Below are positions 57,463 through 64,000 of a stretch of 64,000 nt of DNA, piece after piece (the first letter of the stretch is position 1; every line of letters begins with the position of its first letter). This stretch comes from Rhodococcus sp. UNC23MFCrub1.1 (GTDB lineage Bacteria > Actinomycetota > Actinomycetes > Mycobacteriales > Mycobacteriaceae): positions 1 to 64,000 of the forward strand of contig NZ_JMLQ01000004.1 in NCBI RefSeq assembly GCF_000686025.1, written 5' to 3'. The notes under the pieces were generated by a model. The model made no database searches, was not told the DNA's origin, and saw only the letters and a list, made by a program, of their open reading frames with translations. Position numbers and translations under genes: made by a program.

Positions 57463-59760
57463 ATGTCCGTCGGCACCCACCAGAACACTGACATCGCCGA
57501 CGATGCGACGTCCGTGCGTGTCGCACTCGCCGTCGAGGGCATGACGTGCGGTGCCTGCGCCAACCGGATCGAGCGCAAGCTCAACAAGGTCGACGGGGTG
57601 AAGGCCTCGGTGAACTACGCCACCGCGGTCGCCACCATCGAGGCTCCGCCGTCCGTCACCACAGCAGACCTGTGCGGGATGGTCGAGGCCGTCGGATTCA
57701 CAGCCGCGGAGTTCACCGACGACACCCGCGTCGACACCACGGCCGAGGACGCGCATTCCCGAGACCTGTTCCGCCGTCTCGTCGTCGCCCTGGTTCTGTT
57801 CGTTCCGCTGGCCGATCTGTCCATCATGTTCGCCGTCGTGCCCGACACACGCATCACGGGGTGGCAATTCATCCTGCTGGCGCTCGCTGCCCCGGTCGTC
57901 CTGTGGTCGGCGTTGCCGTTCCACCGGGCAGCGTTGTCCGGATTCGCGCACCGCACCACCACGATGGACACGTTGGTGTCCACGGGCATCATCGCCGCCA
58001 CCGGGTGGTCCGTCTACTCGATGTTCTTCCAGACCTCCACGGCGGATCAGACCCGGGGCATCTGGGCGGCCATCACGTCGAGCGATGCGATCTACCTCGA
58101 AGTGGCAGCCGGCGTCACAGTGTTCGTACTCGCCGGCCGCTACTTCGAGGCAAAAGCCAAACGCCGCGCCGGCGGCGCCCTTCGAGCTCTCGCCGCTCTG
58201 GGAGCTCGGGATGTCTCGGTGCTCGTCCGCGGTGGCGGCGAACTACGGATTCCCGTCTCGGAACTGAAGGAGGGGCAGCAGTTCGTCGTCCGTCCGGGGG
58301 AGGTGATCGCCGCGGATGGTCTTGTCGTGGACGGACACTGCACTGTCGACACCAGTGCCATGACCGGTGAGTCGCTTCCCGTCGACAAGGAGGTCGGCAC
58401 GGCGGTGACCGGCGGCACCGTCGTGCTGGACGGACGTCTCGTCGTCGAGGCCGCCGCGGTCGGGGCCGACACCGCGCTGGCCGGCATGATCAGGTTGGTC
58501 GACGCCGCCCAGTCGGGCAAGGCCGATCTGCAGCGCCTGGCGGACCGCATCTCCGGCATCTTCGTTCCCGTGGTGTTCCTGCTCTCGGCCGCGACATTCG
58601 CCGGATGGGTTGTCGGCAGCGGCGACATGAACGCAGCGGTCAGCGCTGCACTCGCGGTCCTGATCATCGCCTGTCCCTGTGCGCTGGGCCTGGCCACACC
58701 CACAGCGTTGATGGTGGCCTCCGGCCGCGGGGCGCAACTGGGGGTGTTCATCAAGGGACATCAGGCGCTGGAGGCCACACGCACGGTCGACACCGTCGTC
58801 TTCGACAAGACCGGGACCATCACCACCGGAGCGCTGACGTTCGAATCGATCGTCGTCGCTCACGGGGAGAACGAGGACGATCTGTTCCGACTCGCCGGAG
58901 CCGTGGAGGTCGCATCCGAGCACGCGATCGCGGCCGCGATCGTCGGCGCCGCTCGTGACCGACTGGGGACACTTCCGTCGGTCGACGATTTCGTCGCGCT
59001 CCCCGGACTGGGGGCACGAGGGCTCGTGGACGGCCGAGCCGTGGAGATCGGACGGCGGCGATTGTTCGAGGACAGGCAGTGGCCCGTTCCCGGAATTCTC
59101 GCCCGTGCACAGCACGAGAGTGAGCAACTCGGAGCGACAGCCGTCTATCTGGCAGTCGACGACCGAGTGCGGGCAGTTCTCGTCGTCTCCGACACGGTCA
59201 AGCCGTCCGCCGCGGCGGCCGTCGCGCAGCTGCACGCGCTCGGGCTCCGCACTCTGCTCGTCACGGGAGACAACGCCTACGCCGCGCAGGCAGTCGCCGA
59301 CGCCGTGGGCATCACCGACGTCGTCGCCGAGGTGCTCCCCGAGGGCAAGGTCGAGATCGTCTCGTCGCTGCGCGAGAGCGGCCGCACGGTCGCCATGGTG
59401 GGCGACGGCATCAACGACGGACCGGCCCTCGCCACAGCGGACCTCGGTCTGGCGATCGGTGCGGGGACCGATGTCGCCATCGGTGCCGCCGACATCATCG
59501 TCGTCCGGGACGACCTCGGCGCCGTGGTGGATTCCCTGGGCCTGGCGAAGGCCACGCTCGCGACGATCAAGGGAAACATGGTGTGGGCGTTCGGCTACAA
59601 CGTCGCCGCCATCCCCGTCGCAGCGGCCGGACTGCTCACTCCGCTGCTGGCCGGGGCGGCCATGGCGTTCTCCTCGTTCTTCGTCGTCTCGAACTCTCTG
59701 CGACTACGCCGTTTCACAACCTCCAACTCGGTCACCGGCGAGCGGGAATCGCCGCGCTGA
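57463..59760 (+). CDS. Copper-transporting P-type ATPase (CopA/CtpB-like)
   Basis: A 765-residue P1B ATPase. An N-terminal heavy-metal domain carries G-M-T-C29-x2-C32. Eight membrane helices, the ion-binding C404-P405-C406 motif, the phosphorylated D448 in D-K-T-G-T, T-G-E-S and the G-D-G-I-N-D hinge are all intact. CPC indicates Cu(I). ATG at 57463 follows GAAAGAG. Members of the CtpA/CtpB/CtpV group either export copper or load extracytoplasmic cuproproteins; the adjacent oxidase assembly gene favours the latter, but both are possible. Confidence 0.95.
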   Translation: MSVGTHQNTDIADDATSVRVALAVEGMTCGACANRIERKLNKVDGVKASVNYATAVATIEAPPSVTTADLCGMVEAVGFTAAEFTDDTRVDTTAEDAHSRDLFRRLVVALVLFVPLADLSIMFAVVPDTRITGWQFILLALAAPVVLWSALPFHRAALSGFAHRTTTMDTLVSTGIIAATGWSVYSMFFQTSTADQTRGIWAAITSSDAIYLEVAAGVTVFVLAGRYFEAKAKRRAGGALRALAALGARDVSVLVRGGGELRIPVSELKEGQQFVVRPGEVIAADGLVVDGHCTVDTSAMTGESLPVDKEVGTAVTGGTVVLDGRLVVEAAAVGADTALAGMIRLVDAAQSGKADLQRLADRISGIFVPVVFLLSAATFAGWVVGSGDMNAAVSAALAVLIIACPCALGLATPTALMVASGRGAQLGVFIKGHQALEATRTVDTVVFDKTGTITTGALTFESIVVAHGENEDDLFRLAGAVEVASEHAIAAAIVGAARDRLGTLPSVDDFVALPGLGARGLVDGRAVEIGRRRLFEDRQWPVPGILARAQHESEQLGATAVYLAVDDRVRAVLVVSDTVKPSAAAAVAQLHALGLRTLLVTGDNAYAAQAVADAVGITDVVAEVLPEGKVEIVSSLRESGRTVAMVGDGINDGPALATADLGLAIGAGTDVAIGAADIIVVRDDLGAVVDSLGLAKATLATIKGNMVWAFGYNVAAIPVAAAGLLTPLLAGAAMAFSSFFVVSNSLRLRRFTTSNSVTGERESPR

Positions 59761-59768
59761 GGGTTCGC

Positions 59769-59795
59769 GGGAACTTTCTCGATGGAGCGGCCGAC
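59769..59795 (+). promoter_or_regulatory. Candidate ECF promoter of the dsbA/VKOR unit
   Basis: GGGAAC (59769-59774), 17 bases, CGAC (59792-59795), with the same CGGGAACTTT extension as the element at 56619-56645. It lies in the 76-base gap between copA and the DsbA-like gene, 42 bases before its GTG. Confidence 0.6.
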
Positions 59796-59836
59796 TTCTC
59801 TTCCATCACCACTCCACGAAAAGAGAGAACCACATC

Positions 59837-60568
59837 GTGTCCAAGACCGACCGTGTCCAGCGTACTGCGCTGGCGGAAGCCGAACGCAGACGTTCGGTGC
59901 TCATCCGCGCCGGAATCACCGCCGCCCTGGTCGTTTTCGCGCTGGTCGTGGGCATCGTGGTCATCTCCGGCCGCGACACCCCCGGCGCAGCGGCTGCGCC
60001 GGCGTCGGTCACCGACACCGGCGCCCTGCGCGCAGCCGAGCCCGACGTCGAGACCCTCGGCGGCGGGCAGACACCCACACGAGTCCTGACGATCTACGAG
60101 GACTTCCAGTGCCCGAGCTGTCGAGCCTTCGAAGCCACCTTCGGTAGTGCTCTCGACGAGCTCCGCACGAGCGGGGCCGCGGCGATCGACTACCACCCGA
60201 TCGCAATTCTCGACAGGATGTCGACCACCGACTACTCCACACGCGCTGCCAACGCGTCCCTGTGCGTGGCTGATTCGTCGATGGACAACTGGCTGCGCTT
60301 CCATTCGTCAGCCTACGAACAGCAGCCCGCCGAAGGTGGTGCCGGACTGACGGACGATCAGCTCACCGAGATGGCCGTGGCGGCGGGTGCACCCGAGACG
60401 GTCGGCGAGTGCATCGCCGACGGAACCCACACCGACTGGGTCGCCTCCTCCACCCAGTCGGTGCTAGAGACCAACGTGAATTCGACTCCGACCGTCCTGC
60501 TCAACGGCGAACCCCTCCAGCTGACAACCCCCGAGGCACTGACCGCCGCCGTGCTCGCGATCTCGTGA
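59837..60568 (+). CDS. DsbA-like thiol:disulfide oxidoreductase, membrane anchored
   Basis: A 243-residue protein: a short cytoplasmic start, one membrane helix (about 25-46), then an extracytoplasmic thioredoxin-fold domain with the active site C92-P-S-C95 in F-Q-C-P-S-C-R and a cis-Pro in N-S-T-P-T-V. It should introduce disulfides into exported proteins. GTG at 59837 follows AAGAGAGAA. It overlaps the VKOR gene by 4 bases (GTGA), the expected electron partner. Confidence 0.94.
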   Translation: MSKTDRVQRTALAEAERRRSVLIRAGITAALVVFALVVGIVVISGRDTPGAAAAPASVTDTGALRAAEPDVETLGGGQTPTRVLTIYEDFQCPSCRAFEATFGSALDELRTSGAAAIDYHPIAILDRMSTTDYSTRAANASLCVADSSMDNWLRFHSSAYEQQPAEGGAGLTDDQLTEMAVAAGAPETVGECIADGTHTDWVASSTQSVLETNVNSTPTVLLNGEPLQLTTPEALTAAVLAIS

Positions 60569-61152
60569 CCGACGTCCTCGCGAGCACCGAGGTGTCCGGA
60601 CGCCCCCCGCTCGGCCGCATCGCGGGCGGGGGGATCCTCGTCGCCGGGGCGATCGGACTCCTGGCGGCGCTGGTGTTGGTCATCGAGCGATATCGGCTGT
60701 TGCTCGATCCCAGCTATGTACCGTCCTGCAGTCTCAACCCGGTTCTGTCGTGCGGGTCGGTGATGACCACGCCGCAGGCCGAGCTGTTCGGCTTCCCCAA
60801 CCCCATCCTGGGAATCCCCGCGTTCACGGTGGTGGTGGTGACAGGCGTCCTCTGTCTCGGCGGTGTCCGTGTCCCGCGGTGGTACTGGGCAGGGTTGGCG
60901 ATCGGACTGTCGGCCGGGGTGGTGTTCGTGCACTGGTTGATCTTTCAGAGCCTGTACCGGATCGGCGCACTGTGTCCCTACTGCATGGTCGTGTGGGCGG
61001 TCACTGTGCCGCTGTGGGTGGTCGCGGTCTCCCGCGCGACGCAGTGGGCACCGTTCGTCAGATGGAGATGGACCATCGTCGCGCTCTGGTTCACCGCAGT
61101 GATCCTGTTGTGCGGGGAACGATTCCTCGACTACTGGCAGACCCTGCTCTAG
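60565..61152 (+). CDS. Vitamin K epoxide reductase (VKOR) family protein
   Basis: A 195-residue membrane protein with about five helices. It has the loop cysteines C55 and C63 (S-C-S-L-N-P and L-S-C-G-S-V) and the active C137-P-Y-C140, the full VKOR set. Actinobacterial VKOR reoxidises DsbA using menaquinone. Cotranslation with the DsbA-like gene supports this. Its TAG stop overlaps that of the convergent small gene. Confidence 0.95.
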   Translation: MTDVLASTEVSGRPPLGRIAGGGILVAGAIGLLAALVLVIERYRLLLDPSYVPSCSLNPVLSCGSVMTTPQAELFGFPNPILGIPAFTVVVVTGVLCLGGVRVPRWYWAGLAIGLSAGVVFVHWLIFQSLYRIGALCPYCMVVWAVTVPLWVVAVSRATQWAPFVRWRWTIVALWFTAVILLCGERFLDYWQTLL

Positions 61153-61319
61153 CTCGGATACGGCACTGTCCCAGCCGCATCGACGCCGACGACGACCGCG
61201 AGCAGGGCAATCGCCAGGATTCCGACCAGTCGCGCGTCCCGCCGGTGTTCGACCCGTGCTCCCAACCACGACGCCAACGCGACGAGAACGACGAGAACCA
61301 CGAGATGGACGTCGATCAT
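61149..61319 (-). CDS. Small two-helix membrane protein (56 residues)
   Basis: A short unannotated-size gene: ATG at 61319, stop TAG at 61149-61151 within a CTAG shared with the VKOR stop. The product starts M-I-D-V-H-L-V-V-L-V-V-L, has two hydrophobic helices (about 4-20 and 31-47) joined by R-V-E-H-R-R-D-A-R, and ends V-P-Y-P-S. Third codon positions are strongly G/C, as expected for coding DNA here. It starts 11 bases after the CopD-CtaG stop, so it would be the last gene of that unit. A possible accessory subunit; function unknown. Confidence 0.55.
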   Translation of the reverse strand: MIDVHLVVLVVLVALASWLGARVEHRRDARLVGILAIALLAVVVGVDAAGTVPYPS

Positions 61320-61329
61320 GCGCGCACGT

Positions 61330-63351
61330 TCACTTCCGCGTTCTCGACAACTGGGCCAGCATCGCGTTGTAGGCCGCGAGCTCGTCGTCGTCGGTGCGAT
61401 CGGCTGCCCGGTCCTCCCGCACCTCGGTCTTCCTGTCCTGGCGCGCCCACTGCGTCACCAGAGCGAGGACGACCATCACCAGCGGGACCTCGCTCGACGC
61501 CCACGCCAAGCCCCCGCCGAAGCGCTGATCACTCGCGAGGTCCTGGACCCAGGGGAGGTCGAGGTACCGATAGAACGTACCGCCGATGAGACGGTCCATC
61601 GTCATCACCGCGATACCGAAGAACGCGTGAAAGGGCATGGCCGCGAACAGCAACGCCAGCCGACCGAGGTGCGGTAGACGCTTCGGGCCCGGATCGATCC
61701 CGATGATGACCCAGTAGTAGAGGTACCCGGTGACGATGAAATGGATGTTCATGAGTTCGTGACCCCAGTGGTACCGCACCAACTCGTCGAACAGTGGGCT
61801 GAAGTACACCGCGAACGGTGAGAGCACGAACAGTCCGACGGCGACAGCCGGGTTGGACAGAACTCGAAGTAGCGGTGAGTGCACGACCATGACGATCCAT
61901 TCGCGCGGCCCGGGGGCGTTGCCGTCCCGCGCGGCCGGCAGTGCGCGGAGCGCAAGAGTGACCGGCCCGCCGAGAACGAGCAGCACAGGAACGAACATGT
62001 TCAACGTCATGTGCACGCCCATGTGGACGCCGAACATCGCCGAACCGTAGGCGCCCACCCCGGAACTGGTCGCCACCAACAGGGTCAGGCACCCTGATGC
62101 CCAGGCGACGGTGCATCCGAGCGGCCACGGGTCGCCGCGCCTGCGCAGGCGGACGACGGCCCACCCGTACAGCCCGGCCAACAGGACCGCGCCTGCGCCG
62201 GTGACGAAGTCGAAGCGCCAGAACGAGGCGAACTGCGAGAGCGACGGGGGACCAGTGGGCTGAAACCCGAGAAAGACGTCATAGACGGTGGACGCGGTGA
62301 CCAGAAAAGCCGGAGCAGGCCGCACGGCCATGAGCACGACCAGCGCCCAGACGAACACCAGGATCACCGACGACGCCTGTGCCGACACTCGCATGTACCG
62401 ATCGGACGGAGGACGCCGAACAGCCGCAGTCACGGCGAGGACCGCGGAGACCAGGACGAGTGCCCCTGCCACGAGGGCGAATCGGCCGTACTCCGAATTG
62501 AACACAGCTCCCGACGGAAGGAGGATGACGGCCACCACGATCGCTGGTCCCACGGTGAGAACCGCCGCGCACGAGGCGACGACACGATGCCGGGACACGG
62601 CCAGGTCGCATTCGCGCGCGTCGCGTCCGTCCACGCGCAGGATCATCGAGCGCAACGAGATCGCGGCGCCGGTCCACACGGAGAAGGCGACCATCGCCAC
62701 GATGACTGCGCTGGTACCGATGTCGTGATCGCGGCCCTGCCCGGCGTTGCCGATCACCCAGGCCGGGAGAATCCCGATCACGGAGACAGCGGCCGACGCG
62801 GCTAGCGGTACCCAGTTCAGAGTCCAACGCGTGAGGACGACCACGGCGAGAGCGGCGACTGCGCTCACCATCCACGCCTTCGGTGCCTCGTTCGGCGCCA
62901 CGAGGTCGAGAAGTGCGCCGCGCCGCACGGCATCGCCCAGACCGATCCCGGTGGCATCCGCCGCGGACACCGGAATCAATGCTGCGGACGACATCAGCCA
63001 GACGGAGCTGGAACGCGCGGCGATCAACAGTGCCGCATAGCCCTCCGGGCCGATGCGCCCGGACTTGGTGACCCGTGTGCAGGTGAGTGCGTGCACCAGC
63101 GCCCCGAGCGTGACCGCGCCGGACAGGGCAGCGACGAACCGCAGCACCACGTACAGCTGAGAGGTGACGATGCCGGGATACGAGTCTCCGCTCGCGAGGT
63201 AGCGGGTGTCACCGGAGACCGCGGTGACCGACACGACGAGGCCGACTGCGACGACGATCGTCGCAGTGAGCACATGGGTCGAGAGTGTGCGAGAGGGCCG
63301 CGACGACGCGTCTCCTGACGAACGCATCCCCGGTGTCATCGGCCGCTGCAC
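61330..63351 (-). CDS. CopD-CtaG fusion: copper import / cytochrome oxidase assembly protein
   Basis: A 673-residue membrane protein with some 15 helices. The N-terminal half resembles CopD (copper resistance D, PF05425), the C-terminal half CtaG-type oxidase assembly proteins (PF09678; M-F-G-V-H-M-G-V-H-M-T-L-N-M, then F-I-V-T-G-Y-L-Y-Y and M-P-F-H-A-F-F-G-I). Met and His residues in these motifs could pass copper to cytochrome c oxidase. GTG at 63351 or ATG at 63339 could start it. This fusion is common in actinobacteria near CopA genes. Confidence 0.92.
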   Translation of the reverse strand: MQRPMTPGMRSSGDASSRPSRTLSTHVLTATIVVAVGLVVSVTAVSGDTRYLASGDSYPGIVTSQLYVVLRFVAALSGAVTLGALVHALTCTRVTKSGRIGPEGYAALLIAARSSSVWLMSSAALIPVSAADATGIGLGDAVRRGALLDLVAPNEAPKAWMVSAVAALAVVVLTRWTLNWVPLAASAAVSVIGILPAWVIGNAGQGRDHDIGTSAVIVAMVAFSVWTGAAISLRSMILRVDGRDARECDLAVSRHRVVASCAAVLTVGPAIVVAVILLPSGAVFNSEYGRFALVAGALVLVSAVLAVTAAVRRPPSDRYMRVSAQASSVILVFVWALVVLMAVRPAPAFLVTASTVYDVFLGFQPTGPPSLSQFASFWRFDFVTGAGAVLLAGLYGWAVVRLRRRGDPWPLGCTVAWASGCLTLLVATSSGVGAYGSAMFGVHMGVHMTLNMFVPVLLVLGGPVTLALRALPAARDGNAPGPREWIVMVVHSPLLRVLSNPAVAVGLFVLSPFAVYFSPLFDELVRYHWGHELMNIHFIVTGYLYYWVIIGIDPGPKRLPHLGRLALLFAAMPFHAFFGIAVMTMDRLIGGTFYRYLDLPWVQDLASDQRFGGGLAWASSEVPLVMVVLALVTQWARQDRKTEVREDRAADRTDDDELAAYNAMLAQLSRTRK

Positions 63352-63376
63352 TGGTCACGGTGGGTCGAGGAAGACG

Positions 63377-64000
63377 TCACATCACTCCCATCATGATGGC
63401 CATCCCGCCGGCCATGGCCACCTCGCACGCGGCGGCGACGGTCTGCGGCTGGTACACGCGTCCCACGGTGGCCACTGCACCGCGCTCCGCGGTGGTGGGG
63501 GCCAGGGCGGCGTCCTGTTCGACTGCGAACATGCGGTGGAGCCAGAGGATCGCGGCCGCGGCGAACGCCAGCGTCAGAGCGAAAGATACGAGGGAGACCC
63601 ACTCCGAACCCGCGCTCGTCCGAGCAGAAGTCTCCATCGCCGCGTGATGGGCGTGCGCGGACGCGTCACCAGCCATCGAATCGCCACCGGAATGATCGTG
63701 TGCGGCGGTGTCGGGCAACCACCCGGCCATGACGACCACCATCCACACCATCGCGGCCATCATGAATGCGTGATAAGCGGCCATCACGGGACCATGACGA
63801 CCGACGTCCACCCGTCGCCGCACACTCGCGAGAACACCCTGCGCGGCCGTGAACACGAACCACAGGGTGGCCGCACCGAAGAAGACACCCTGGGGGAGCA
63901 GGGGTACAACAAGGCCCCACGGCCACGCCATCGCGATCATCGCCACACACATCGCCAGGTGCAGGCCGTGATCGATCACACCGCGGGTCCGCCCGACGTG
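63377..64000 (-). CDS. DUF5134 membrane protein (5' end beyond window)
   Basis: At least 207 codons; the frame stays open to the window edge with no certain start (a GTG at 63979 is possible), so the gene is probably incomplete. Several helices are interrupted by a loop with H-D-H-S-G-G-D-S-M-A-G-D and H-A-H-H-A-A-M, a copper-ligand-like composition. The last helix ends M-A-G-G-M-A-I-M-M-G-V-M. Gap to the CopD-CtaG gene is 25 bases, indicating one operon. DUF5134 proteins are usually found in copper clusters. Confidence 0.8.
   Translation of the reverse strand, partial: HVGRTRGVIDHGLHLAMCVAMIAMAWPWGLVVPLLPQGVFFGAATLWFVFTAAQGVLASVRRRVDVGRHGPVMAAYHAFMMAAMVWMVVVMAGWLPDTAAHDHSGGDSMAGDASAHAHHAAMETSARTSAGSEWVSLVSFALTLAFAAAAILWLHRMFAVEQDAALAPTTAERGAVATVGRVYQPQTVAAACEVAMAGGMAIMMGVM

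Overview
The window is high-GC actinobacterial DNA, most likely from Rhodococcus or a close Nocardiaceae relative; the species cannot be fixed from the sequence. Supporting evidence: a giant single-chain type I fatty acid synthase followed by acpS, GlgE-pathway genes, NucS mismatch repair, a DivIVA-like coiled-coil protein, many GTG starts and frequent 4-bp start/stop overlaps. Gene order from the cyclase to the LprD-like gene follows Mycobacterium tuberculosis Rv1318c-Rv1343c, and fas to the DUF3618 gene follows Rv2524c-Rv2520c, here joined side by side.

Layout. 1-405: the 3' end of 23S rRNA, 5S rRNA and the operon terminator. 0.5-24.4 kb: conserved core with a membrane class III adenylate cyclase, nucS, methylmalonyl-CoA epimerase, a thioredoxin/TPR protein, a lipoprotein metallopeptidase, the glycogen/alpha-glucan block glgE-glgB and glgP, dinG, a pncB-pncA NAD salvage pair, clpS, an NylC/DmpA-type hydrolase, a rhomboid protease, an Rv1339-like metallo-beta-lactamase-fold protein, rph and rdgB. 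fadA4, mec-cysO-cysM and murI, present at the corresponding M. tuberculosis positions, are missing here. 24.5-40 kb: tRNA-Leu, the fas-acpS operon with two copies of a palindrome upstream, a TetR regulator, an M20 dipeptidase, bcp, and tRNA-Lys.

40-55.6 kb is an accessory stretch beginning just after tRNA-Lys. It holds regulators of MarR type, a UvrA-like ABC ATPase, an LLM flavin oxidoreductase, a lipoprotein with a two-component system, PepSY and other membrane proteins, and a secreted beta-propeller. It also carries several decayed genes: a response regulator with two frameshifts, a PPOX gene broken in a C run, the tail of a CGNR zinc-finger regulator, and a duplicated C-terminal scrap of the UvrA-like gene.

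55.6-64 kb is a copper/envelope redox module. A SigC-like ECF sigma factor diverges from a zinc-finger anti-sigma-like membrane protein whose predicted extracytoplasmic loop is Met/His-rich. Downstream lie a CopA-type ATPase, a DsbA-like thiol oxidoreductase, a VKOR protein, a 56-residue small membrane protein, a CopD-CtaG fusion and a DUF5134 protein running off the window. Two near-identical ECF-type promoters (GGGAAC, 17 bases, CGAC) precede the anti-sigma/copA pair and the dsbA/VKOR pair. A 21-bp operator-like element occurs twice before the sigma gene and once between a MarR gene and its neighbour at 52.4 kb. My reading is that this is a sigma-factor-controlled copper handling and disulfide-forming system with a membrane copper sensor.
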